Shown: in pieces, positions 1-6,852 of the stretch
Position numbering within the stretch: the stretch's first letter is position 1
Layout: every line of letters starts with the position of its first letter
From: an uncultured Brachyspira sp.
GTDB lineage: Bacteria > Spirochaetota > Brachyspiria > Brachyspirales > Brachyspiraceae
Assembly: GCF_910578695.1 (NCBI RefSeq)
Contig: NZ_CAJTQJ010000060.1
Span: 1 to 9,381 of the forward strand
Reading direction: 5' to 3'
Length of the DNA stretch: 9,381 nt
The notes under the pieces: generated by a model
The model's database searches: none
The model's input: only the letters and a program-made list of their open reading frames with translations
Told to the model about the DNA's origin: nothing
Position numbers and translations under genes: made by a program

Positions 1-117
1 AGAATCATTATTAATATTTATAGCTTCATCTTCTTTTTTCTTGCATGACAAAATGCAAATTATTAATAAAGAAATCAATAATATATTTTTTAACATTTTT
101 ATTTTTTTCATAAACAT
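1..117 (-). CDS. Lipoprotein of unknown function, N-terminal part only
   Basis: This is the first 39 codons of a minus-strand gene that leaves the window at position 1. The start at 117 has an AGAGGTG Shine-Dalgarno at 124-130, six bases upstream; an in-frame ATG at 111 is a possible alternative with 12-base spacing. The peptide begins MFMKKIKMLK, continues with a hydrophobic stretch (about residues 11-23) and then a Cys at residue 25 in the context I-L-S-C, followed by K-K-K-E-D-E. This is a type II signal peptide with a good lipobox, so the product should be lipid-anchored in the envelope. It lies about 170 bp downstream of the ankyrin gene on the same strand, separated from it by the GC-rich island at 169-286. 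Too little is present to name a family. Confidence 0.7.
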   Translation of the reverse strand, partial: MFMKKIKMLKNILLISLLIICILSCKKKEDEAININNDS

Positions 118-168
118 TTACAACACCTCTGTATTATAATTAATAATTTTTATAAATAATAATATTTA

Positions 169-286
169 ACTAAGCCAGCCGAAGCCATCTCCACAGTGTA
201 TAAGGCAAATTCATTTATTTGCTTATTATAGGCGTAGACGCCAGCAGTAAGAATAAAACAATTTTTATGATTAGCTTTCTAGTATT
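169..286. repeat. GC-rich intergenic island, copy 1
   Basis: Between the ankyrin gene and the partial lipoprotein gene there is a stretch much richer in G+C than the surrounding A/T-only spacer. It contains a perfect 5-bp-arm palindrome GGCGTAGACGCC (231-242) and a second hairpin at 200-226 (arms ATAAGGCAAAT and ATTTGCTTAT, with one bulged G). At 252-268 it carries a 17-bp block, AATAAAACAATTTTTAT, identical to 5994-6010. At 275-286 CTTTCTAGTATT is the inverse of 5834-5845. A third block, 169-191, partly matches 5915-5937 in inverted orientation. It may be a diverged mobile or dispersed repeat, or a structured RNA; it does not look coding. Confidence 0.45.
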
Positions 287-2214
287 CAAAAATTATTATT
301 CTGTTTTTCTTCAGCCTCTTTCAATATTTCAAATACAGCACTATTATTATTATCTCTTGCTATATCTATAGGGTACTTTCCTCTGTTGTTTCTAACCATT
401 ACATCGGCACCTGATAATACCAACTCGCTTACTATATCAATATTGCCAGAATTAACAGCCTTATGCAAAGGAGTATCGCCATTTTGATTTTGTATATTAA
501 GATTAGGTTTTTTTTCTAATAACATTCTTACAATAGGCAGCTTTGAATATTCTGATGCTATATGCAAAGCAGTATCTCCGTATTTATCAACAGCATTGAT
601 ATCTGCTTTCTGAGTTAATAAAATTCTAGTTATATTTTCAGCACCGCTTTTTGCAGCTATCATTAAAGGCGTATAGCTTGATATTCCTGCATAATTTATA
701 TCAGCACCATTTTCTACCAATATCTGAAGCAAATCAACATTATCATTATTAACAGCATATTCAATTAAACTTTCGCCATCTTTAGTTACAACAGAAAGAT
801 CGGCTTTATTTTGTATAAGCAGTTTTGTAAGCTCTGTATCATTATTCATAACAGCAATAGTTAAAGGACTAAAACCATTACTATCTTCTATATTGATATC
901 TGCTTTATTTTCTACTAAAAGATTTATCATATCATTTCTGCTTGATTCTATAGGACTATTAATAGCATATAAAAGAGGTGTTTTTTCTTCATAGCTTTGA
1001 GCATTAATATCAGCCTTATTTTCTATTAATATTTTAGCAAGCTCAATATCTCCGTTATTTGCCGCATACATTAAAGAAGTCCATCCGTCAGTATCTGCAT
1101 AATTAATATCCGCCCCATTTTCAATAAGAACTTTAACCGTATCTATATATGAATTTCCTGCCGCTATTATTAATGCATTCTTTCCATTAATAAGTTTATT
1201 TAAAATATTTTTGTTTATATTTGTAATTATTTTTTTCATCACTTTAGCACTGTCTGCAGATTTCTGCTGCATTAATACCAAATCAGCAGAAGATGAACTT
1301 GTATTATTAAATTTAGAACCAGCTGCCGCCATTACTATATTTCCATATATACGGCTTTCCCCAGCATCATCTATTTTAGCATTTTTAGATAAAAGATAAT
1401 CTACTAAATTAGGATTAAGAGATAAAACAGCATTATAAAGCACTGTTATGCCATCAGAGTTTTTATAATTAATATCAGCCCCATTATCTATTAAATAACG
1501 AACTATACTTTCATCGCTTTTTTCTATAGCATAACTTAAAAGCGAAGGCTCTCTTTTTAAATCAAATGAGTTTTTTAAAAGAAGTTCTATCATAGATTTA
1601 TTAGTATGAGACACCGCATAATACATAGGATATTTTTCTATATCATTGCCTGTATAAGAACCATATATATTAGCTTTTCCTTCCTTTATAAGAAGTTCAG
1701 CAATTTTTGTATTATTATTACTTATAGCAAGCATTAGAGGAGTAATTCCTAAATTATTAGCTATTTCTGTATCAGCTTTATTTTCTAATAAAAATTTCAC
1801 AGCATCAATATTATTATTTTTTACAGCATAATATAATGGGCTTTGATTATTATTACCTGTTTCATTAATATCAGCAGAATGATTATTAACCATTTCTTTT
1901 ACAATTTTATCGCCGTATCTTTTATTATATATATCTTCGCTGTATATTTCATACTTGCCGACCATTTTATTCATATCAGATTTACCTTTTATAAATAAAA
2001 ATAAACCTACAAGTATTCCAGCTCCTGCAAGAAGTACAAATACAATAGCACAAGCTACTACAGCTACTTTAAATATATATTTTTTATTTTCTTCAGCTTC
2101 TTTAATTTTATCAGCTTTTTGTATGCTGCTATTAGAATAATTTAGATTATTATTAACTTGATTATTATTTTCATTATTATTTTCATTGTTTAAATCATTA
2201 TACAAATTTTCCAT
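286..2214 (-). CDS. Membrane-anchored ankyrin-repeat protein
   Basis: This is a 642-residue protein. Residues 9-23 are Asn-rich with an NNNE-type repeat, residues 33-45 are charged, and one hydrophobic span covers about residues 50-75 without a cleavage site or lipobox, so it should be a single-span membrane anchor. From about residue 102 to 635 there are roughly 14-15 ankyrin repeats of about 33 residues, with recurring cores such as DGWTSLMYAA, GDTPLHKAV and NGADIN. The first and last repeats are degenerate, and the array is broken near residues 299-325 by a Ser/Asn-rich insertion. Ankyrin repeats bind other proteins; the partner cannot be read from the sequence. Which side of the membrane the array faces is unclear because positive charges flank both sides. 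The start is set by GGAGGTG six bases before ATG 2214; the longer frame to 2259 would put this site inside the gene. It follows the binding-protein gene by 93 bp and could be read through from it. Confidence 0.9.
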   Translation of the reverse strand: MENLYNDLNNENNNENNNQVNNNLNYSNSSIQKADKIKEAEENKKYIFKVAVVACAIVFVLLAGAGILVGLFLFIKGKSDMNKMVGKYEIYSEDIYNKRYGDKIVKEMVNNHSADINETGNNNQSPLYYAVKNNNIDAVKFLLENKADTEIANNLGITPLMLAISNNNTKIAELLIKEGKANIYGSYTGNDIEKYPMYYAVSHTNKSMIELLLKNSFDLKREPSLLSYAIEKSDESIVRYLIDNGADINYKNSDGITVLYNAVLSLNPNLVDYLLSKNAKIDDAGESRIYGNIVMAAAGSKFNNTSSSSADLVLMQQKSADSAKVMKKIITNINKNILNKLINGKNALIIAAGNSYIDTVKVLIENGADINYADTDGWTSLMYAANNGDIELAKILIENKADINAQSYEEKTPLLYAINSPIESSRNDMINLLVENKADINIEDSNGFSPLTIAVMNNDTELTKLLIQNKADLSVVTKDGESLIEYAVNNDNVDLLQILVENGADINYAGISSYTPLMIAAKSGAENITRILLTQKADINAVDKYGDTALHIASEYSKLPIVRMLLEKKPNLNIQNQNGDTPLHKAVNSGNIDIVSELVLSGADVMVRNNRGKYPIDIARDNNNSAVFEILKEAEEKQNNNF

Positions 2215-2220
2215 AAAAAA

Positions 2221-2227
2221 CACCTCC
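2221..2227 (-). promoter_or_regulatory. Shine-Dalgarno that fixes the ankyrin gene start
   Basis: GGAGGTG on the minus strand lies six T residues before ATG 2214. It is the strongest ribosome binding site in the window. It argues that translation begins at MENLYNDL rather than at the in-frame ATG 15 codons upstream. Confidence 0.8.
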
Positions 2228-2307
2228 GCATAAAAATATTTTAAAAAGTATAATAACATATTTTTTTAAAATTAAAAGATATAACTAAAAATAAATACAC
2301 TGTTTTA

Positions 2308-4914
2308 TTATTGTAATATAAAACTTCTAGTCTCTATACAAGGCGTTTCATCAGCAATATATGATTCTATAACAATGATATAATTTCCCTTTGGAAGAGA
2401 TGATAATTCTTCTTTTGATATAATTAACTTAAATACATCATTTTCTAAAACTGCATTATATTCCCTTTCTACTCCATTTGGCAATTGCAGTAATGCTTTT
2501 ACTTTTATACTAGAATCAGGAAGTTCTAAAGTATTATCAGGATAGTTATATGAAGAAACATAAATATCTATATTCATATCATTATTTCTATTTACTATAG
2601 AAGGTATTTCAATATCTTCTATTCTGCTCATTTTTACTGATAATTTTTCAATCCAATATTCGGCTGCATATCCATAATCTTTAAATGCTGTTAATTCTAT
2701 ATAATTAGCTTTAGAATCTATTCTTGAAATAAAGAAAGGTCCGTTTGATATATAAGCATGTCCGTATTTATCTATAAAATCAATAGCAGCCTGATACCTT
2801 TCAACAGCCTCATCTTCTGTAATAAAATCTTCTATTCCGATAGGCATATATCTGCTGTCTCTCATTTCAATTAACTTTTCTTTTATATCAGATACGCATA
2901 CAGGATTTTTGACATCTATAGAAGTTAAAGACTGATTCTGAGAAATAGTATAAACATTTCCTGATTTTGAACCTTCAATAACTATTTTCATTATAGCCTC
3001 ATTTATTTCAAAAGGAATAACGGTATTTCTATTAGGATTTCCTATTTTAGGACCTATCGATGCAATGCCTATTTGTCTATTCATATCCATAGGCCAGTAA
3101 TAATTTCCGTAAACAGTAAAACTTCCGTCATCATTTATAACACTCCCTACAGCATTGTTCATAGCAGAAAGATATCTTCCAGCCATAGCAGAATCATAAT
3201 ATTTATCATTTTCATTAGTTTTAGTTATTATATTAGCAATAAATACGCTTCCGTACATCAAATCTGCCAAAGATGACTGAATACCGTGATGCCATTTAAA
3301 ATATCTAGGCTTAAAGCTGCATTTTACATAAGCAGTAATATTATCGCTTTTCTTATAAACAATATTTCCATTTTCTACTTTTGCAGTTAAACTTTCTTCC
3401 CATTTCTGAGTATAAGGATTGTACATTTTAGCATTCTGAGGCACTTTAACAGTACCAATTGGTATTCCATTATTTCCAGCCCTAACACCTATCTCTAAAC
3501 TATTAGTGTCAGCTTCCCCAAGTATAAACTCTGTCTTTGCGGTGGAAGGCGATTCAAATGAAGCACCCGCATCGGAACAAGGTCCTATCATTATAGAAGA
3601 ATAGGCATCTGAAAACCCTCCTACTCCTACAGGATCCCAAGGACTTATAAATAATGAACCCTGAGCCGAATGCTGAAGAACTCTAAGAACTTTCTCGCCG
3701 CTTCTATTAGGCTTTATATCAGCACTTCTTATAGACCAATCATTTATGCCGTCCCCTATTCCGTAAAGCATTCTTTTATTAAATCTCTCTTTATTCGCTA
3801 CAAAAAACTGAGTTTGGGAGTTTAAATATATTCTTACAGCATCTTCAAGTCCTATCTCCTGCAAACGCATATTGCCATTCCAATATTCATCAGCAGTTAA
3901 AAACCAGCCGTTTGAATTTTTATCGCTTATTCTTGAAGCCTCTCTATTATCATAATTCCAAAACTCTGAAATATTAACGCCCGGCATATAATTTCCTTCC
4001 CTTACATACATCTGCCTTAATGTAACATCCCACCAAGCACGCGTAGCACCTGCTCCCCAAGCCTCTGTTATGATATTCCACTCATAATTTTTCGGATCAG
4101 TGCCGTATACTATTTGAGTAGATTTATTTCTGTCATATAATAATTTTTCTACTTTTATTCCTGTTTTTTCTATCAAATCTGATATTGCATTTCCTGCAGG
4201 AAGTCTTCCAGCAGTATCATCAACTCTTATAACAAATTTAAGCGTTACTATTTCTCCGTTATATTTCCACCACCCGCCTTCTTTTATTAACTTTCCCCTA
4301 TTTTCAGGTAAGGCTGCCGCTCTTTCCATAGATTCATTTATATCATTAATAGCTTTTTCCTGATTGCCGTTTTCTGTTATACCCATTTTTGAAGGAATAA
4401 GATTATATCTATAAGTACCGGGCTGACCTGGTGTTGCCTGAGTAAATGAAGGCTGTCCTGCTCCTTTTAAAATTTCATCAATTAACTTTTTTCTGTCTAT
4501 CAAAAAATTCATAGCAAATCTTATTTCTTTTATAGCTAAAGGATTAAAATGAGTTTTACCGTCTTTGGTTGTAACTGTATATGGTGCTTTATTTGGTACA
4601 GGATTAAATAATAAGCTCCAAGAACCTGAAGGAACTGCATAAGTATCTAATTTATCTAAATCGCTTTCGCTTAATGATAAATAAACACCGCCGTCTATAC
4701 CGCTTGCCATTAAATCAGCTCTGCCGTCTGCTACATCTTTAATAGCTATTGTCATATCTGTTCTTACTTCATATATTATTTTATCTATTAATGCATTGCC
4801 TCTCTCTATTTCTCTCTGTTCAATTTTGTCTTGATTATTAGAACATGATAATAATATCATAAAAAGTATTGATATTGAAAATTTATAACAAATTTTACTA
4901 TTCACTTTCATCAT
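2308..4914 (-). CDS. ABC transporter substrate-binding lipoprotein, family 5 (peptide/nickel type)
   Basis: This is an 868-residue exported binding protein. The N-terminus MMKVNSKICYKF, a hydrophobic core and the lipobox L-L-S-C (Cys24) mark a type II signal peptide, so it should be a lipoprotein facing the periplasm or surface. The family call rests on IYEVRTDMTIAIKDVADGRA (about 47-66), the NPLAIKEIRFAMNFLIDRK block (about 124-142) and the following GAGQP, typical of SBP_bac_5 proteins, particularly those I associate with Thermococcales and Thermotogae. The last ~110 residues look like a separate beta-sandwich domain. The mature protein enters the fold late: the usual first strands of lobe I, with the early L-x-P motif, are not visible. 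GAGG at 4920-4923 and the promoter at 4950-4978 support a start at 4914 (or 4911) rather than 4944. No permease or ATPase genes are nearby, so it is an orphan here. Substrate is unknown; an oligopeptide is the default guess. Confidence 0.85.
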   Translation of the reverse strand: MMKVNSKICYKFSISILFMILLSCSNNQDKIEQREIERGNALIDKIIYEVRTDMTIAIKDVADGRADLMASGIDGGVYLSLSESDLDKLDTYAVPSGSWSLLFNPVPNKAPYTVTTKDGKTHFNPLAIKEIRFAMNFLIDRKKLIDEILKGAGQPSFTQATPGQPGTYRYNLIPSKMGITENGNQEKAINDINESMERAAALPENRGKLIKEGGWWKYNGEIVTLKFVIRVDDTAGRLPAGNAISDLIEKTGIKVEKLLYDRNKSTQIVYGTDPKNYEWNIITEAWGAGATRAWWDVTLRQMYVREGNYMPGVNISEFWNYDNREASRISDKNSNGWFLTADEYWNGNMRLQEIGLEDAVRIYLNSQTQFFVANKERFNKRMLYGIGDGINDWSIRSADIKPNRSGEKVLRVLQHSAQGSLFISPWDPVGVGGFSDAYSSIMIGPCSDAGASFESPSTAKTEFILGEADTNSLEIGVRAGNNGIPIGTVKVPQNAKMYNPYTQKWEESLTAKVENGNIVYKKSDNITAYVKCSFKPRYFKWHHGIQSSLADLMYGSVFIANIITKTNENDKYYDSAMAGRYLSAMNNAVGSVINDDGSFTVYGNYYWPMDMNRQIGIASIGPKIGNPNRNTVIPFEINEAIMKIVIEGSKSGNVYTISQNQSLTSIDVKNPVCVSDIKEKLIEMRDSRYMPIGIEDFITEDEAVERYQAAIDFIDKYGHAYISNGPFFISRIDSKANYIELTAFKDYGYAAEYWIEKLSVKMSRIEDIEIPSIVNRNNDMNIDIYVSSYNYPDNTLELPDSSIKVKALLQLPNGVEREYNAVLENDVFKLIISKEELSSLPKGNYIIVIESYIADETPCIETRSFILQ

Positions 4915-4919
4915 TAAAG

Positions 4920-4923
4920 CCTC
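4920..4923 (-). promoter_or_regulatory. Shine-Dalgarno for the binding-protein gene
   Basis: GAGG on the minus strand lies 5 bases before ATG 4914 and 8 before ATG 4911. The longer frame beginning at 4944 has no such site, and its ATG would fall almost on the predicted transcription start. Confidence 0.55.
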
Positions 4924-4949
4924 ATTATGCATATAGATTAACATAATAT

Positions 4950-4978
4950 ATAATAATAGTATAAATGATAAATGTCAA
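4950..4978 (-). promoter_or_regulatory. Sigma70 promoter of the binding-protein gene
   Basis: On the minus strand a perfect -35 TTGACA (4973-4978) is followed by a 17-bp spacer and -10 TATTAT (4950-4955). Transcription should begin near 4943, leaving a leader of about 30 bases before ATG 4914. Confidence 0.75.
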
Positions 4979-5134
4979 TAATAAAGAAAAAACATAATAT
5001 ACTTTTAATTAAAAAACTTTATTATTAGATTTCATATATAAAGAGTATAATAATAATTAACAAAGACTTTATAATAATTCAAATATTTAAAATTATTAAT
5101 CAATTTATATTTCTGCAAGTTTTTTATATTGATT

Positions 5135-5172
5135 AAAAAACATACATACAATCAATTTTATCTGTATGCTTA
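5135..5172 (-). terminator. Probable Rho-independent terminator of the cupin gene
   Basis: Reading the minus strand, AAGCATAC pairs with GTATGTTT (eight pairs including one G-U) around an 18-base loop. The 3' arm runs directly into a T tract (TTTTTT, 5135-5140). It sits about 55 bases past the cupin stop codon. The stem is A/T-rich and therefore weak, but placement and T tract fit. Confidence 0.4.
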
Positions 5173-5176
5173 TTTA

Positions 5177-5232
5177 AATAAAATATCATTAATAAAATAT
5201 CATTAATAAAATATTATTGATAAAATATCATT
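5177..5232. repeat. Four tandem copies of a 14-bp repeat
   Basis: The unit AATAAAATATCATT occurs at 5177-5190 and 5191-5204 exactly. It recurs at 5205-5218 with one change (C to T) and at 5219-5232 with one change (first A to G). The last copy overlaps the final sense codon and TGA stop of the cupin gene (5228-5230 on the minus strand), so the array starts inside the gene end and extends into the 3' untranslated region. Confidence 0.85.
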
Positions 5233-5740
5233 TACCAGATAATACTGCAAAGAAAATTAAAGGCGACTTTCCGCTATTAGAAATAGCATGACTATGTCCT
5301 GAACGGCATATTGTCATATCTCCAGATTTAACTTCATACTGACTTCCATCTGTATCTGTATAAGTGCCAATACCAGATACTATTAAATAGCTATCCTCAT
5401 TATCTTCATGTTTATGCAATCCTACAGAATCACCGGGCATTAAAGTCATATAACCCATTTCTTTTGTAGTATAATCCTTCGGAGCATTATCTCTGACAAA
5501 GGCATATTTAACAATCAAATCTCCATTACCGCCTGCTACTTTATTTCTATTGGTTACTTCCAAATCGTCTAAAGTATAAACAGCAGGTATAAAAGTTTTA
5601 TGAATTTCTTCATTAGACAAAGCATCATCATACAAAACATCATTATTTGACTTATAAGCAGAAGAATTATCAGTATTTGAAACAGCATTATTAGTGCAAG
5701 AAGCAGACATTAATAATAACAGTAATATTATAAACGGCAT
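5228..5740 (-). CDS. Exported cupin-domain lipoprotein
   Basis: This is a 170-residue protein with a hydrophobic N-terminus ending in S-A-S-C (Cys15), a relaxed spirochaete-type lipobox. An Asn/Ser-rich linker follows to about residue 45, then a single cupin barrel. Cupin motif 1 is visible from Gly103 (GDSVGLHKHEDNED): His109 and His111 are the expected metal ligands. The acidic ligand is Asp116 by spacing, with Glu115 next to it, where most cupins have Glu. Motif 2 runs from Gly140 to Asn155, with His151 as the last ligand and Arg146 in the usual Pro position. It probably binds a divalent metal; substrate and reaction are unknown. The signal peptide is odd in having no Lys or Arg before its hydrophobic core. 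An in-frame TAA 18 bases upstream (5759-5761) with no intervening start codon rules out a longer start. AAGGA at 5748-5752 gives seven-base spacing to ATG 5740. Confidence 0.85.
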   Translation of the reverse strand: MPFIILLLLLMSASCTNNAVSNTDNSSAYKSNNDVLYDDALSNEEIHKTFIPAVYTLDDLEVTNRNKVAGGNGDLIVKYAFVRDNAPKDYTTKEMGYMTLMPGDSVGLHKHEDNEDSYLIVSGIGTYTDTDGSQYEVKSGDMTICRSGHSHAISNSGKSPLIFFAVLSGK

Positions 5741-5768
5741 ATTTATATCCTTATATTATATTTTTATT

Positions 5769-5796
5769 ATTATAAATTTAATAAATAAAAAATCAA
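5769..5796 (-). promoter_or_regulatory. Likely promoter of the cupin gene
   Basis: On the minus strand TTGATT (5791-5796) and a perfect TATAAT (5769-5774) are 16 bp apart. Predicted initiation near 5762 leaves about 20 bases of leader containing the Shine-Dalgarno. The surrounding DNA is almost pure A/T, so chance matches are easy. Confidence 0.5.
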
Positions 5797-5833
5797 TATT
5801 TATTTTATTTATAGTAAAAATATTAATTTTTTA

Positions 5834-6010
5834 AATACTAGAAAGTCAAATATAAAAATTATGAATGACTGATACAAGACTTATTAAAAATTTTAAAAAA
5901 GCAAGCCTGAGATAGAGATGCCAAAGGCGGACTTTGTCGGTGAGCATTGCCTATTTTATTTCGCTAGATAGACTTCGTTGCTGTAATAGTAATAATAAAA
6001 CAATTTTTAT
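5834..6010. repeat. GC-rich intergenic island, copy 2
   Basis: The 347-bp gap between the signal peptidase gene and the cupin gene is A/T-only except for a G+C-rich core at 5901-5985. The core holds a small hairpin, CAAAG-GCGGA-CTTTG (5922-5936). The right edge has AATAAAACAATTTTTAT (5994-6010), identical to 252-268 and itself a hairpin with arms AATAAAA and TTTTATT. The left edge, AATACTAGAAAG (5834-5845), is the exact inverse of 275-286. GAGATGCCAAAGGCGG (from 5915) resembles the inverted 169-191 block of copy 1. A 17-codon frame at 5918-5971 is open but has no credible ribosome site. Nothing else was seen in this gap besides the cupin promoter. Confidence 0.45.
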
Positions 6011-6087
6011 TAGCAATAATAAAAAAATATAGAAATACTTATTTAAATATCAATTTTTATCTTACAATTTTTTTATTTAATATAAAA

Positions 6088-6819
6088 CTATTTTGAAATA
6101 ACTTTTCCGTCTATATTAGCAAAAGGCACATTGCCGAAATCTCTGCTGTCATATCCATAATCTCTATTGTCAGAAAGCACAAAATATTCATTATATCCTA
6201 TAATATAAGGTCCGAAATTATCTCTAGGCGAAATTTCCTTATCTAATATTCTGCCGTCAAAATTTACATTTGACCAAGGCTCATTTAAAATTTCTCCATT
6301 TATATAAACAATTTTATCTTTTATCTCTATAGTCTCATTTGGAAGCCCTACTACCCTTTTTATTAAATATCTGGTTTTCGATATATTTAAATTCCCAAAA
6401 GAAAAAAAGTAAACAAAATATGAAAAAAATCTTTTAATAAAAAATTCTTTCTTTGTTCTAGGATCAGTAAGAAATACAATATCTCCTCTTTTCGGTCTTG
6501 AGAAAATAATAGTTTTTCCTGTAAGAGATGAAACAAAAGGATTTATAGCGACTGCATATTTTAATTTTGAAGTAATTAATATTTTATTAGGCTCTATAGT
6601 ATTCATCATCGAAGAACTTTTCATTCTGTCAAATCTTACAAATAAAGTAAGCATTCCAAATAAAATAAAAGTTATAATAAAACCTAATATAAGCCTTGCA
6701 ATAGCTCTGTAAAGCAAATTATTGCTTCTGTAATATATAAAGATAAAAGGCTTTAGTATAGACTTTACAGCATTTCTTTTTTCTTTTTTTATTTCTTCTA
6801 TATCATAAGAATAATTCAT
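6088..6819 (-). CDS. lepB: Signal peptidase I
   Basis: This 243-residue enzyme removes signal peptides from exported proteins at the outer face of the inner membrane through a Ser/Lys dyad. A cytoplasmic tail of about 40 residues precedes one membrane span (about 40-62). Box B is SSSMMNTI, with catalytic Ser70 followed by Met71; the family's usual Pro two residues after the Met is Asn73. Box C is KRGDIVFL (from 110). The general base Lys154 lies in KRVVGLP (box D). Box E reads SDNRDYGYDSR (216-226), with Ser for the usual leading Gly and Gly for the usual internal Ser. Between boxes C and D there is an extra segment, Phe/Tyr-rich at 126-142. The gene begins 33 bp after gatC and is probably co-transcribed with it. 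Start 6819 is forced by an immediately preceding in-frame TAG; AGAGGT lies 12 bases upstream, rather far. It is likely active, but the box changes leave some doubt. Confidence 0.88.
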   Translation of the reverse strand: MNYSYDIEEIKKEKRNAVKSILKPFIFIYYRSNNLLYRAIARLILGFIITFILFGMLTLFVRFDRMKSSSMMNTIEPNKILITSKLKYAVAINPFVSSLTGKTIIFSRPKRGDIVFLTDPRTKKEFFIKRFFSYFVYFFSFGNLNISKTRYLIKRVVGLPNETIEIKDKIVYINGEILNEPWSNVNFDGRILDKEISPRDNFGPYIIGYNEYFVLSDNRDYGYDSRDFGNVPFANIDGKVISK

Positions 6820-6852
6820 CTATAATTGATGACCTCTGTAATTGAAAATATT

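Noticed and set aside
1211..1399. A 62-codon plus-strand open frame inside the ankyrin gene
   Set aside because: It lies wholly antisense to a well-supported gene, has no ribosome site, and its composition mirrors the opposite strand.
1955..2140. A 61-codon plus-strand open frame at the 5' end of the ankyrin gene
   Set aside because: It is antisense to the membrane span and charged region; the hydrophobic look is a by-product of the opposite strand.
2228..2307. A separate promoter for the ankyrin gene (TATACT on the minus strand with a T-rich -35)
   Set aside because: The -35 matches only about half of the consensus with poor spacing in A/T-only DNA; read-through from the upstream gene is as likely.
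3073..3276. A 67-codon plus-strand open frame inside the binding-protein gene
   Set aside because: It is antisense to a coding region, with no start signal or family resemblance.
5994..6087. A terminator after the signal peptidase gene (AATAAAA/TTTTATT hairpin)
   Set aside because: The stem is A/T only, with no clean T tract following; it could simply be part of the island repeat.
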